Part shown: piece after piece, positions 23,583 to 35,500 of the stretch
Numbering within the stretch: the first letter of the stretch is position 1
Layout of the letters: every line of letters starts with the position of its first letter
Origin: Paraphysomonas bandaiensis
Lineage: Eukaryota; Chrysophyceae
Reading direction: 5' to 3'
Assembly (NCBI GenBank): GCA_965644295.1
Contig: CBFFRP010000385.1
Location: forward strand, 1-45,615
DNA: 45,615 bases
Program-made: the position numbers and the translations under genes
The notes under the pieces: generated by a model
The model's database searches: none
What the model saw: only the letters and a program-made list of their open reading frames with translations
Told to the model about the DNA's origin: nothing

Positions 23583-26500
23583 TTAACCTTTCTTGAACCG
23601 CTTCTTCTGATTCTTCTCAACTTCATTTGAAATGCTCCTCTTTTCCCCTGTGATAGTTTCTTCATGGAGTTTAAAGAGCTTTGTAGATAACGCTTTTGTA
23701 AATATGTCGGCCGCCATATCCTTAGTCGATACATGAATCAATCTGGCTGTAGGAAACCTTCCATTTACGTGTTCCCGAACCCAGTGGTACTTTATCTGAA
23801 TATGTTTTGATCTTTTGTGATAGACTGGATTTTCTGACAGATCTTTTGCACTCTTGCTGTCCATGAAGAATGGGGTTGGCTTCGTCAATGCGAGTCCTAG
23901 CTCTCGTAACACCCCCCGTAGCCACACCAGTTCTTGCATGGCCGCATATTCAGCCATATACTCGGACTCCATACTGGAAGTTGCAACTGTAGTCTGCAGT
24001 TTGGACTGCCATGCGATTGCTCCAGCACATAAGAATACAATATAACCGGTAGTTGAACGTCTCGTTAGTATATCACCTGCCCAGTCCGCATCACTAAATA
24101 CATGTAAATCAAACTTACTCCCACTGAATTTGATTCCTTTGCTGGTGGTGCCTCTCAAATATTTCAATAAATGAATAGCTAAACGACACGATGCGTATGT
24201 AGGATTACTGCTGTATCTCGATAGTAATCCGATTGCATAGGCGAGATCTGGTCTTGTGTGGAGTGCGAGATACAGGATTGCTCCAATAATACTACGATAC
24301 GGAAATTTTGAGACCCAGTCCTCCTGTTCTGATGTAAGTTCCCGTTCTGCAGCTAGTAGTTCTTGTGCATTTGATGGCAACGGAGCTTCCTTATTCTTTC
24401 TACTGTTTCCCATGACATGGTTGAATTTCTGAATCACTTTCTCCGCATACTGTGATTGATCTAGTTTGAACCAGTCTTCGCCTCTCGTGATTCGAATATT
24501 TAGGAAACTTTGGCACTCTCCCATGTCCCTCATTTCAAACGTTTGGCAGAACTTGTTCTTGACAAAAACAAGGAATTCAAAATCCACAGATGCGATTATG
24601 ATGTCATCTACATACAGGAGTAATAACGTAAGTTTGCCTTGGTGCCAACGATAATATAAGCAGGTATCTAACACGCATGATCTAAACTGCATTGACTTTA
24701 TGAATTTATCGATGTGGCGATTCCACTGACGCGGTGAGGCTCGTAAACCATATAGTGCTTTGATGAGTTTAAAACACCATCCATTGCTGAGCTCCTCATC
24801 TGGAGGTGGGTACATGTAGACATCTTCATCTAAATTTGCATAACAAAATGCAGAACTGACATCAAGCTGGTGTACATGCATATGGAACATAAAAGCAATT
24901 GCAATCACGAGCCTGATAGTTATCCCTTTGACAACCGGTGCAAATGTAGATGGCTCCTCCTCAGTTTTCTCCTGAAGATTTCCTAGTGCGACTAGTCGAG
25001 CTTTATACTTCTGTATGTTGCCTAGTATGTCACGCTTGAGTTTGTGAACATACTTACATCTGATTAATTTGACCCCAGATGGTCGACGTACTATCTTCAA
25101 AACGCCTCTTCGTAAAAGAGCTTTCTTCTCTATTCGTCTGGCTGTTCTCCATTCTTCCGCTTGAGGGGACCTCTCCGCCTCTAGAAAACTGTTCGGTTCA
25201 TGGACGTGTTTATTCTCAGTACTCTCCTCTGAATCCATGACATTTACATCGGCATCCATTACCTCTATCATGTTAATTTCTCCTAACACTGAAGCATTAG
25301 CTAGCCTCCTCCGTAAACGCTTACGTTTCTCTGCATCCCTTTTAGATACTCTCTGTAGGGTATTAGTACTGTTAGAATTTATAGTATCAGTATATTCAGG
25401 TACTCCCTGTTTTACTGCTCGATCAGGTTCTCCCTGAGCTGCATCTGCATCAAGTACTCCTTGAGTCATATCTTCATCAGGTGCTCCCTGACTAATACCA
25501 TGGTTAACTAGCTGCTCCTGATGGCTCTCAGGTGCTGGGATAGTGGACGTACTCCGTCCATCAGTGGTACTAGAAGCGTCCCTCGTTCCCGTATATCCCG
25601 TGTATCCAGGCGTATTCCTTGTCATTACCTGAACATCTTCTATATGTATGGGTACCTTCTGCTCAATGTGGGTTCTCCCCGCAGTTACAAGTGACCGATA
25701 ACCAACAATGACACCCTTTCTTTCTACCACTCTGGTGGTCTTGTACAACAGCCCGTCTTCATCGTCTATGTGAAAAGTCTTCACGAGATGCTGATAATCA
25801 TTCACCGTCTTTGGTCTAGGTGCTGTTCGTACTCGAAGAGCGTCGATTTCTGCGTAATATTCTTCGGTGCGGGAAGGTATACTCTCATCTGTGAGTATGT
25901 GTACACACGTAATTACCTTATCGGTTGCTGGGAGATACACCTGGTATCCAACTTTATCTTCCGAATATCCCACTAGGTATCCAATCTTTGATTTATCGTC
26001 CCAGTCCTTTCGCCTGTCCGCCTTAGGTGTCAATATATAAGTTTTGCACCCCCATACTCTAAAATATTTCAAACTGGGTGGCTGACCCGTGACATACTCA
26101 TATGGGGACATGTATCCTCTGTCCGTCCTTGTAGGGAGTCTGATCAGTGTATAGCGAGCAGCATGATACGCGTCTAACCAGAATGGAACCGGTAGGCCTG
26201 ACTGCAACAACATCGCCAACGCCATCTCTGATGCAGTCCTGAATTTTCGCTCCTCTACTGCATTCATTTCCGGACTATCTGTTGAAGACCAAGTATGTTT
26301 GTAGCAGCCTTGTGATCTCAAATAGCTCCTAAGTTCTTGATTTATGAGTTCTCCAGCTCCATCAGCGTGGTAGTGGTCCACTCTCAGCTTATATTGCCTA
26401 ATCTCTCCTTCGAACACCTCTCTAAAAAACTGAATCACTTCTTCTTTAGTACGCTGGTTTACGCCTTTTACCCAGAACATCCTACTCGGGTGATGAGTTA

Positions 26501-28301
26501 GTTTGATCACGTAGCGCTCATCACCTCGAGCGGGAGTATTCAGAAATACTTGCACATCAGCCGATATGTCCGGCTTGACATCCGTATCCTCCTTTGTGTG
26601 AAACGAAACTCTCGTAATCTTTGATCTGGCACATATGCTACAGAGACAAGATTTTTTTAATGCAGTCTTCGATAGGTGCTTCCTCTGCAGATTTGAGCCC
26701 GTGAACAACATCCTTCTATGTGCCTCCGTTAGAGCCCCTTTGTTGAAATGGCCCATTCTCCTATGCAGCAGTTCCAGCTCGTCCTCACCAGTCCTATCGC
26801 TAAGATTTACTTCACAATTACTCGGTGTAGACACATCTGGAAGCTCCAACAGCTGCTGAGTTGGAACTGCAGTCATTCCATTTTTCATGGGTCCCTCCAG
26901 TACCAGCTCACCGGTATTACAGTCATAAATTTGGATCCCATACCACACCGTGAATCGATAGCCCATTTCGTTCAGCTTACGTCCGGAGCACAGGCATCGA
27001 TTGATCTGATCTGAAATTTCTATGTCTCTCCATGCTCCACGGGAACCCACACTTGTGATATGAATCTCTGATCCCTTCTTAGATCCGTTTATCACCTTTG
27101 ATGTATTCATATGAGTGTCAAGCATGGTCACATCATTCATCAAGAACATTGATGATGAACAGCATGTATCTATGTATGTATAGTGTTCAGCAGTACCAAT
27201 CATACAACATGTGTCACTTTTATCATATATATCAACAGCACAGTCATAAAGCATATTCGCTTCGGACTCCGAGTCAGACTCGGTTCCTCCTCTGCGGATA
27301 TTCTCGAATGTGAAAACCTTCCCAGATTTCTGGGGTTTCTTGGTCTTTCCAGTCGAATTTCGGGGACATTCGTTCGCGCGATGGTTTTTGGATTTGCATA
27401 CTCTGCATCCTGTATATTCCTTACTGCCCGGTCTTTGTCCCTTCGTTTCCCCCTTTTTCTTCCTACATTGTTCTGTATTATGATTGTGTATTATACCTTT
27501 CTTCGAGCAATAAGTGCACTTCCTCTTTGTAGATACTCTCTCTTTCTTTCGAGGCTTTTCAATATGATTCAGCTCCTCCGTGCTCTTGCGCTTCTTCTCT
27601 ATGATTTTCCTCCCATACTTGGTGTCGTCGAACTGTTCGATACGTTTGGATAGCAATTCATATGGTACATCATCGGGCATTAAATACAGGGCATAATTCA
27701 AACCGTCATATTCATCACTGATAATTCCCTCCTTCAGCCTACTAATTTTTGATTCTTCCGTTACCGTTTGGTTATGCGCCTGAAGTTCACGAAGAAGCAG
27801 CTCAAAACGCAGTACATACTCTTTCGCGGTCTCCCCTGGCTTCATCTCGAATGATCCAAACTGAGCAAGCAGAGCACTAATCTTGTTTTGTGTTCCCCCT
27901 TCAAAACACGATTTAAGAGTGCTAACCATCTCTCTGGCGCTGAACTTATTAACTCTTCCTTCAGCTGCCTTGAACTCCTTGTGCTTCAGATGAAACTTCT
28001 GCAGCGCCTTCGGAGATCGCTTCACCGCCTCTCTGCAGTATGAGTAGGCAATTGCATTCGCCTTCCAATACTTGTCCACCGCTTCTTTGTAGGACTTGGT
28101 CTCAAGACTATTCAGGGGTTGAATTCCGAAATCCTCTTCCTCTGGTGGCCTTTCTAGAGCCACCTCACTCTGCTCCTTTCTCATAAGGAACGTCTCAAAA
28201 TCTTCGATCCATTGTTCAACGTTGCTCTCGTCGAACCATGGAACATCAGCTCTATCCTCCTTCTCTCCTCCGCATTCGCTACCATATTGACTAAAGACCA
28301 T
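23583..28301 (-). CDS. Gag-Pol polyprotein of the copia element, about 1,572 aa
   Basis: There is one uninterrupted frame with no gag-pol frameshift or stop. The first in-frame ATG is at 28301, inside the 5' LTR; the frame is open further upstream but without an ATG. Domains in order: the gag helical region; two Cys/His knuckles near residues 258 and 300, the second a perfect CX2CX4HX4C (CRVCKSKNHRANEC) and the first with an enlarged loop; a protease region at D378-T-C-C-S, where D-[ST]-G is expected; the GAG-pre-integrase segment (HRRMGHFNKG, CSICARSK); and the integrase core (VDHYHADGAGEL, NAVEERKFRT). Reverse transcriptase follows with YVDD at 1230-1233, then RNase H (FSDADWAG, SSMESEYMA). 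It ends in a basic tail. The enzymes copy the element RNA into DNA and insert it. Whether the odd protease works is open. Confidence 0.95.
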   Translation of the reverse strand: MVFSQYGSECGGEKEDRADVPWFDESNVEQWIEDFETFLMRKEQSEVALERPPEEEDFGIQPLNSLETKSYKEAVDKYWKANAIAYSYCREAVKRSPKALQKFHLKHKEFKAAEGRVNKFSAREMVSTLKSCFEGGTQNKISALLAQFGSFEMKPGETAKEYVLRFELLLRELQAHNQTVTEESKISRLKEGIISDEYDGLNYALYLMPDDVPYELLSKRIEQFDDTKYGRKIIEKKRKSTEELNHIEKPRKKERVSTKRKCTYCSKKGIIHNHNTEQCRKKKGETKGQRPGSKEYTGCRVCKSKNHRANECPRNSTGKTKKPQKSGKVFTFENIRRGGTESDSESEANMLYDCAVDIYDKSDTCCMIGTAEHYTYIDTCCSSSMFLMNDVTMLDTHMNTSKVINGSKKGSEIHITSVGSRGAWRDIEISDQINRCLCSGRKLNEMGYRFTVWYGIQIYDCNTGELVLEGPMKNGMTAVPTQQLLELPDVSTPSNCEVNLSDRTGEDELELLHRRMGHFNKGALTEAHRRMLFTGSNLQRKHLSKTALKKSCLCSICARSKITRVSFHTKEDTDVKPDISADVQVFLNTPARGDERYVIKLTHHPSRMFWVKGVNQRTKEEVIQFFREVFEGEIRQYKLRVDHYHADGAGELINQELRSYLRSQGCYKHTWSSTDSPEMNAVEERKFRTASEMALAMLLQSGLPVPFWLDAYHAARYTLIRLPTRTDRGYMSPYEYVTGQPPSLKYFRVWGCKTYILTPKADRRKDWDDKSKIGYLVGYSEDKVGYQVYLPATDKVITCVHILTDESIPSRTEEYYAEIDALRVRTAPRPKTVNDYQHLVKTFHIDDEDGLLYKTTRVVERKGVIVGYRSLVTAGRTHIEQKVPIHIEDVQVMTRNTPGYTGYTGTRDASSTTDGRSTSTIPAPESHQEQLVNHGISQGAPDEDMTQGVLDADAAQGEPDRAVKQGVPEYTDTINSNSTNTLQRVSKRDAEKRKRLRRRLANASVLGEINMIEVMDADVNVMDSEESTENKHVHEPNSFLEAERSPQAEEWRTARRIEKKALLRRGVLKIVRRPSGVKLIRCKYVHKLKRDILGNIQKYKARLVALGNLQEKTEEEPSTFAPVVKGITIRLVIAIAFMFHMHVHQLDVSSAFCYANLDEDVYMYPPPDEELSNGWCFKLIKALYGLRASPRQWNRHIDKFIKSMQFRSCVLDTCLYYRWHQGKLTLLLLYVDDIIIASVDFEFLVFVKNKFCQTFEMRDMGECQSFLNIRITRGEDWFKLDQSQYAEKVIQKFNHVMGNSRKNKEAPLPSNAQELLAAERELTSEQEDWVSKFPYRSIIGAILYLALHTRPDLAYAIGLLSRYSSNPTYASCRLAIHLLKYLRGTTSKGIKFSGSKFDLHVFSDADWAGDILTRRSTTGYIVFLCAGAIAWQSKLQTTVATSSMESEYMAEYAAMQELVWLRGVLRELGLALTKPTPFFMDSKSAKDLSENPVYHKRSKHIQIKYHWVREHVNGRFPTARLIHVSTKDMAADIFTKALSTKLFKLHEETITGEKRSISNEVEKNQKKRFKKG
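28275..28284 (-). promoter_or_regulatory. Primer-binding site, initiator Met-tRNA type
   Basis: TGGTAGCGAA follows the 5' LTR with no gap. The first eight bases equal the yeast Ty1 primer-binding site (TGGTAGCGCC), which pairs with the 3' end of initiator methionine tRNA. It is translated as part of the Gag frame (Tyr-Gly-Ser-Glu). Confidence 0.8.
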
Positions 28302-28605
28302 TTTCAGATGATTAAGATCGTTGTAAGAGAAGTTTAAGTTAGTCAAACTAGATAGATTACTTTATTATGATTGTATACACAATTGTGTGTGTTGTCATGT
28401 AGCACATGTCAACAACATGATAAATTATTTCGTTCATGTTAACCACTGCTCAACTTCCGTATCTTGAATCGTCATGATATAATACTTCAGTTTCACAGTT
28501 ATAGCTATATAGCACCTTTTGACTATTGACTACGTATTACTGTTTTTCACATTGTATTTAACGTATTCTACAGTACTATCTTAGAGAACCATACGTATTC
28601 CAACA
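28285..28605 (-). repeat. 5' LTR of the copia element, containing the gag start codon
   Basis: It is 321 bp and identical to 23096-23416. It should carry the promoter. The ATG of the Gag-Pol frame lies 17 nt before its 3' end. Confidence 0.95.
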
Positions 28606-28940
28606 TTGTGATTTTAGTTGTGAATAATGCACGCCTCATTACTCGAAAGGTATCCATAAATACTAAACAAGAGTCATCAGGGCCAGGTAAAAATATATTG
28701 GATTGCAATTCTTTATAGGTCTTGCTACAATATATTTATTATTATTTTAGCAAAACTTGGCTTCGCAATATATTGTAATATATGCTTGTGTGTCTTTGAA
28801 ACCTATTTCCAGTGTAACCATAAAGTACTCTTCACAATCACATAACCCAGTGTAAACAGTCAATAAGCAAAATACCAGTAAAATGATTGCCATATCCGCC
28901 TATTTTATTCATAACATAACATTTTACACGCAGTATTCAG

Positions 28941-29153
28941 AAGATAACGACAAATGGTTTTCCAGCCACTGTTTGGAAAGTGCGAAACCTCGAATTCGGC
29001 CTGAAGGAACAGGTTACAGCAACCTCCTTTTTTAAGAAAAGTCTCAGAGCTGCTAGAAAGCTATTTCTTGCGGTTATAGTGGCTGGTGCTGCAAATACGA
29101 TGGTAGATTTTTATGAAGGCGACAAATATCCAAATATCTATAAGTGGTTGTAA
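28941..29153 (+). other. Candidate terminal exon of a small protein
   Basis: After a candidate acceptor (TATTCAG) an open frame of 70 codons runs to TAA at 29151. It is basic, then has a short hydrophobic segment (LFLAVIVAGAANTMV), then an acidic and aromatic end (DFYEGDKYPNIYKWL). This would suit a small membrane or mitochondrial protein. No first exon with an ATG was found, and the family is unknown. Confidence 0.3.
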
Positions 29154-29224
29154 TGGATCATCATGGACGATCTTCCTTTCATCTTCGTTGACAAACCTCT
29201 GACCAGGTGAGAGCCATGATTACC

Positions 29225-29341
29225 ATGACACACTTGCGACAAGGAATAACCCCGCGACGCCTCGAACTGCTGCTGTTCCTTCGCTTCAACAAACACTTGT
29301 GGACCGCAACGACAATGCAACAGGTAATCGATGATCGATAA
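29225..29341 (+). pseudogene. hAT-type transposase C-terminal remnant
   Basis: A 38-codon frame reads RQGITPRRLELLLFLRFNKH followed by LW. This resembles the C-terminal dimerisation segment of hAT transposases (R-x-x-LsP-x-x-le-x-LlfLk-x-N-x-x-lW). The rest of the transposase is absent or unreadable, and no terminal repeats were seen. It is short, so the call is tentative. Confidence 0.45.
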
Positions 29342-29545
29342 TGGACCGTCCGATCAAGACGAGTAAGAGGACGACTTAGAGTACTAGTTGCTGCATTGTT
29401 GTTGGGTTTTCACCCCTGTAAGTTTTAAAATGTTAATATGTGGATTACACGCAGTGAGTAACGACCAAATATATATTAGATATTAATAAGAAATCAGTAT
29501 CGTATCAATATCGCGAAAGAGGAATATTTACAGGTTCAGGTTATG

Positions 29546-32500
29546 CTATACTTCGTTTCTCCTACACTTATTAATTAAAACTAATCTTCTCATTGTCCAT
29601 ATTATCATTTCAGCTGCTTTTCTATCAAGTGGGCTGAAATTACCCAACACTCTTGTCACAGCACCGTGTCCGCATGCAATACTAACGTGGATAGGTCTAT
29701 TGCACTTTTCCTTCCGGACATCATCGTAAGATAGTACATTTGCTCCATAATTGATCAGTACTTCACACAGTGACGCGAAATTTCTCCTTGCACATACATG
29801 TAGTAAAGTTTCACCGGGCTTAACTCCGAAGCGAGGTAACGTTGTAAGAGGGGTGTTTAAAATACGATCAAACGAGACATGTGAATGTGGTAGATACGCA
29901 TCATGTATATGACGTAATATGCACATCGCCATAGATTCACCCCCTCTGCCGCTTCCTAAGCTTAAAAGTAAATGTGACATACTTAAAAGCGGCATATTTT
30001 TCGAATAGTCAAGAAGTTTGTACGCATCGACCAACACCTCAACAATCTCAGATGAACCTACTGTGATAGCCACCTCCACTGGATTCAAATCATCTTTTAA
30101 CACAGAAAAATACGCCTTTGTGTTTACACAGTTCTTGAACTGGCAAGGGTACAACAAGAGCTTTTTCACAACGCCGCATAATCCATAATAACTTGCATAA
30201 TTCAGAATTGAGATGAAAAAAGAACTTGGGATGTCTGACCCATTGCTACGCCAATCAATTACCTTAAAAAATCTATCCCAAAGCACCAGAAAATATTCAG
30301 GACTTGGCGCTGCCAAAGATAACGTGAGTGAAGTCCACGACTGATCGGCATATGTGACTGCATCGCTCATACGATTGACGTCAAGATTCGAGACTGTGTT
30401 CCACAATCTTTCAAAGAAACTATGCAAGGGACATGTATACGTCAAATCAGGGCGTCGAAAGTCTAATAGAGATGCCAAAATAGACCGTGCAAGCCATTCA
30501 GGTTTCCAATGGCAGCTAGATAAGATATGATCCATGCAAAAGTTAGGTTGGAATTCGTCGTCAACAGCATTAAAAGTTGATCCTGAATTGAAGAATTTTG
30601 TCACAGTGATAATATCATGCATCAAAGGTGATATTATCATTGAAATATCAGACACAAGGCCTTTAACAAAATCTGAGAAGCTGATTTCGGAATCTGATTT
30701 CGAAATACAGTCATCATAGCTAGCCAGCAAGCTGGGAAAATATGAAGCATATGTTTGACATCCTAACATGGTAAAATGAAGAGCCCCAAAAAACGACAGT
30801 GGACGATGAAAGGCACTTTGATCACAGCAATCAACAATTTCACCTACTACGCGGACGTATTGCTTCAGGCATAGTATATCCATTGTACTCAAGCATGCGT
30901 TCTCCGGCGAAGAAATTGAATAGCCATTCGAGACAAGAACAAGAAGAACTTTTTCATACTGTTCATGCAATGCATTGCGATTACGACACTTACTAAAATA
31001 GTTTGTTGAAAATTTATGTGAACTGGATACCGGAGGACTTAACATAGCAACATACCACACTAAGTACTCTTTGCAGAAGCAACTCGACCTCGGTTTATCC
31101 TCTAGTTTCAATGCGCATTCCAGTAAGTATAGTCGCCCAAATATTGCTGATAACACGATAAAATACTGCAACCTTGAACAACTACCGAGGAAAGAACTAA
31201 AAGATAAGCTGATAGTTTCAGTGCTCGACAGCGAAATACCACTTGCAACCAAACTATCAAAACAAGTAACAAGATCCTGCTCCACAGGAGTGTGTTCGCT
31301 AACCACGACAGTTAGCGGACTACATATTGGAATATGACAAAGAACAATATACGGGTCCAAGTAGGTGCCACACGAGTACCTGCTTGCCCAGTCAGATACA
31401 TAGACATACGCCATTGAATACAAGCCCATTACAATCTCCACAACGTCAATTAATATCTTACATGTTGAGTACCCATCGCGCAAGCGGCTGATAAGTGAAT
31501 CAGCAATGTCAACAGTGCACCTTTTTCCAGAGATTTTACCCGACGCATGACGCTCAAAGTAGGTAACAAACTTCATTAAATCATTTATTTCATATCTTGA
31601 AGGACAATGCCTCAAGTCCACGAACTTACTGGCGCTGGAGTCACCCATATCTGAGAAAACCAGCTCAATCTGGGGATTATCCCTGAAAACATACTCATGC
31701 TGACGAACGTATCGGTGCAAAATTGAAATCTTGTCATCATAAAAGGATTGATCGAATTCAACCAGTGCGAAGTCCAATACCCTGAGATCACTTAAGAAGC
31801 ACTCTATTGATTTACTCAGTTCTTCTAACTCCAGGCACGTTAGCGATTCATTACATTCAGATACGACAGTACCTACGTCACCACTAGTGCATTCTGATTC
31901 ACCACATGATGCCGAAAGCAAAAAGCGACTTAGAAGATGCTTCGTGCGAGCTATTAGCCCATAACTGCGATAGGCGGGGTTGTCCTTGGCATCTAAAATT
32001 ATCAGCATGGCACGCAATATAATTCCGCGGAGGTTAGAAAATGTTGGCGACACTTCGCTCTCTATCTCCAGCATTGTCTTCAATTGCTCAGCTGATGCAC
32101 CTTCAATCTTCACGTGCGCAGTGGGACCATCGCTTAAGTATTCTGCATGTATGTTAACATCTGCACTATCGCATGAGCCAAACTTCAATATAAAATTATT
32201 CACTTCGTCAACAACAGTTTTCGCGGCGTTTATGTCAGATGTAATTTTATCAAGAGGGTGAAACGCTCGTGCCACATCATTACGTTGCAATCTATCCGTT
32301 TCTGGAGTAAGGATAGGGAGTTGACATGATGGCAGAGAAAAATCGGACAAGAAACTTGACATTGGTTCCTGGGTCATGGACACGAGAACTCGCGCCATAG
32401 ACATTGTTCTGCCAAACTCAAGGATGACCATAGCACACTTAAGTGCATCATGGACCACCCGAGGATTGTCATTGTAAATTCTCAGTAATCTAGACATCGA

Positions 32501-35500
32501 AGTGACATACTGACTACCAGTTTTGGAATGCAATTTCGTCTCTACCAACAGAGAAAACGGGATAGAATAAGCCAATACTTTCCCTTTATCAAGATTACTC
32601 GAAGGCAGTAAACTTGAAAGCGACGCAAATGACGCCAAGCTTGTATTAATTCCTTTGCTTAAAAATAAGGATGCTTCAAAACATAAAACATCATCGCTAC
32701 AACTCGCATGGGAGTTGCAAGAATTTACTTCACCACCATCACGGGCTTCCACATCACTTTCGTACCGCAGCCTAGTTATGAGCCATTCCTGTAATATATA
32801 TTTGATGTCGGTAGCTGTTTTCCACGATATACATTCATTTATCATCTCTGGTGTGTAAGCCTTACAATCACTTAATGCTAAGTTGTGAATAACAGATGTG
32901 ATGTGGTTGCTCTTAGAAGAGGAATCTTGTTGTATTTTGGTATCACTAGATTCCTTTCTTAGATTGCTGAAAGGAATATTCAACAAAAGTAGGATTTTTT
33001 TCGCCCGCTGTAAGCAATCCACTATCAAGCCACAAGGATCACACACTAACCTTGTAAAGCTTCGAACATCACAATCATGTCGTAAGTAGTCCCACAGAGA
33101 TACAATACGATCCGTATATATTTTTAGAACACGCAAAAGAGATGCCCTGCAGGTACAATCCCCTCCACCTTGAATAATGGAAGCGAATCGCTGCTCATAT
33201 TCCTCCACCTTTCGAACAGCATGCCGCAAAAATGTCGTGCCAAGTTTACTGCAGTTGTGTTCGCTTGCCACGGGTTCAGTCCGTACTAGAGCATCAATAT
33301 ATATTTCTTCTTGTCGACCTCTTTCTGACAACGTACCAGTCAAAAGTACTCTTGCCAGGTCAACATTTTTACGGCTTAGGGAAATGAAAGCTGGAGATCT
33401 CCCAATAATATCCAATATGCATCCAGAATTACTTACCATACGTGCACTGGTGTTGCGCTCTGTGTATTTTATGATGCTGAGCAGTGTCTGAAGAATATCA
33501 TGAGGAATCGAACACGATGAAGTAGCTACGGAGTGCAACAATGTATACCCGGTCGGGTAGACCACAGCGTTCCATGAATGGGGCGCCGGTAATGCCCTAC
33601 TGATATTACTGATGTTCGAAAAAAATTGATCATATGACATTAGACTCCCATCCATCATCCAAATAAAACCTGCAACAGCTTAGTCAATAATATTCACAAG
33701 CTTCTTGACCAATACCTTCTTTCGATAGGCAGAGTCCACAAAGGTCACCTTCCTTCTGAGGATAAAATCCATGCTTCTGCATTGCAACTTGCTGATCAAC
33801 CTGTATTTGCTTGACAGCACCTCCTTTCTCTCCACGATTGTACAGTTTTACCAACTTAAAGTTTTCTTCCATATTTTCATACAATATATTGATTACAACG
33901 GAAGCACACAACGAGGTACGAACAGCATCAGAGAGTTGCTTTCTGTCAAGCGAATAAGCAGATAACTTCTTCCGACAATATAAAAAAGTGTCCAGAGCAA
34001 ACGCAGGAGAAAATTCAAATAATAAATTGCTAAACCAACAATTCGATTTATGATGGACTCCAGAAATTACAGCGTCGGAAAAGTTGCTGTCAAGGTTGAA
34101 ATTTTGCATGTGACCAGCTAACGTGACACATAACTCAGGATTATCGGTAAGGTATGCTAATGCTACAATGTCATGCCGACATACATTGGGAATTTGCGAG
34201 ATATGTGTTATAGCAAACTTATTCGCACGCCTCAAAATCGCAAGAGTGAGCGCATCAACCCATTTCACTTTTCCTGTTCGTACATCGTCAAGATTCCAAT
34301 TTAATCCTCTATATAGAGCATATCCGTTTCTGCGTAAATTTTTAGAACTCCGGTGCACACGGCATAAATATTCATACGACTTCAAACCTCCAGTAAAGAG
34401 CATTTTCGTATGTGTATTGCGGTATCCAGTACCTGTACTTGTATAAGTCACGATCAACTTTGATAGCACTGGCAGAAGTTGTTCAGCTGCATTCCAAAGA
34501 CCTCTGGCACATACTGCCAAGAGTGGGGGAACACCCATGACATCAACAACGTCCCATCGCTCTCGCCCATCTTCAATAAACATGCACACAACTGTGTCAC
34601 ACACTGCCTCATAATCAATGTGACTTGCCAAATGCATTGCTTGAGATACACGTCCAGTATAAATCAGACTTTTTATGCGCTTAATACTATGGCCCGTCAA
34701 AGAGTCATCGTCTTTTGCTACAGTTGAACCGAAGTTACCAAAATGAATATCTGACAAGATTCCGCTGAACATACTTTCCTTAATGAATGCGTGACTCGCA
34801 CAAACTGCCATATCAATAGCAACGGGAAATTGATCTTCTCCAAGCATGTGACTGATAGTTGTACTGCTGACAGAATTTTTTAAGTGGGTGGTAATATAAT
34901 CAATTGCTTCAAGCTCATCCGCCAAGCTGATATCACTAAATATATCAAATTTACAAAATGAAGATAAGGCATTCTGATTGATGACAAGAACAATCCATTT
35001 GTAAAGCATAACAACAGAAAACGAAACATTGGTCGCCAAATCGCTGTTAGATTTCTTTTGTAACAAATCTCCAAAATATTGATACACACCATCATCAGAA
35101 CAAGTGCCAAATTCACCATTACGTGAATTCAGTGATAACAAAGTTTTGATTTCAAGCAGTAAATCATTCGGTAACAGCCTTGATTTCATAGAAAGTAAAC
35201 TCCGACAAAACCTTGTGGTTTTCCTGCTATTTACTTCATTCGAGCTGCCAGGATATATCTCACTTCCAGTGCTGAAAGGCAATGAGCAGTCATTACCAAC
35301 AAGAATCGACAACTGATACCACCAGTCATTAGATTTATTAACACTGTTCTCACTACTAATCGTGTTACGAGATCTATCCCGGCCAGCACGTAATATTAAT
35401 ACCACTGCACGGCACATATTGGAAAGGTGTGCATTTTTTCGTAGATTTCCAACACCAACAAAACGACGATTAATTTCAGTAGCAGGGTGTTTGACATAAG

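Larger units (their letters stand above)
23091..28610 (-). mobile_element. Complete Ty1/copia LTR retrotransposon with target-site duplication
   Basis: The element (23096-28605, 5,510 bp) lies on the minus strand between perfect 5-bp target-site duplications TTGTG (23091-23095 and 28606-28610). Its two 321-bp LTRs show no difference by eye. It has a primer-binding site, one gag-pol frame and a polypurine tract, in canonical order. The order RT after integrase defines Ty1/copia. Identical LTRs and an undamaged frame mean a very recent insertion. It landed between the small coiled-coil gene and the ankyrin gene without disrupting either. Confidence 0.96.
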
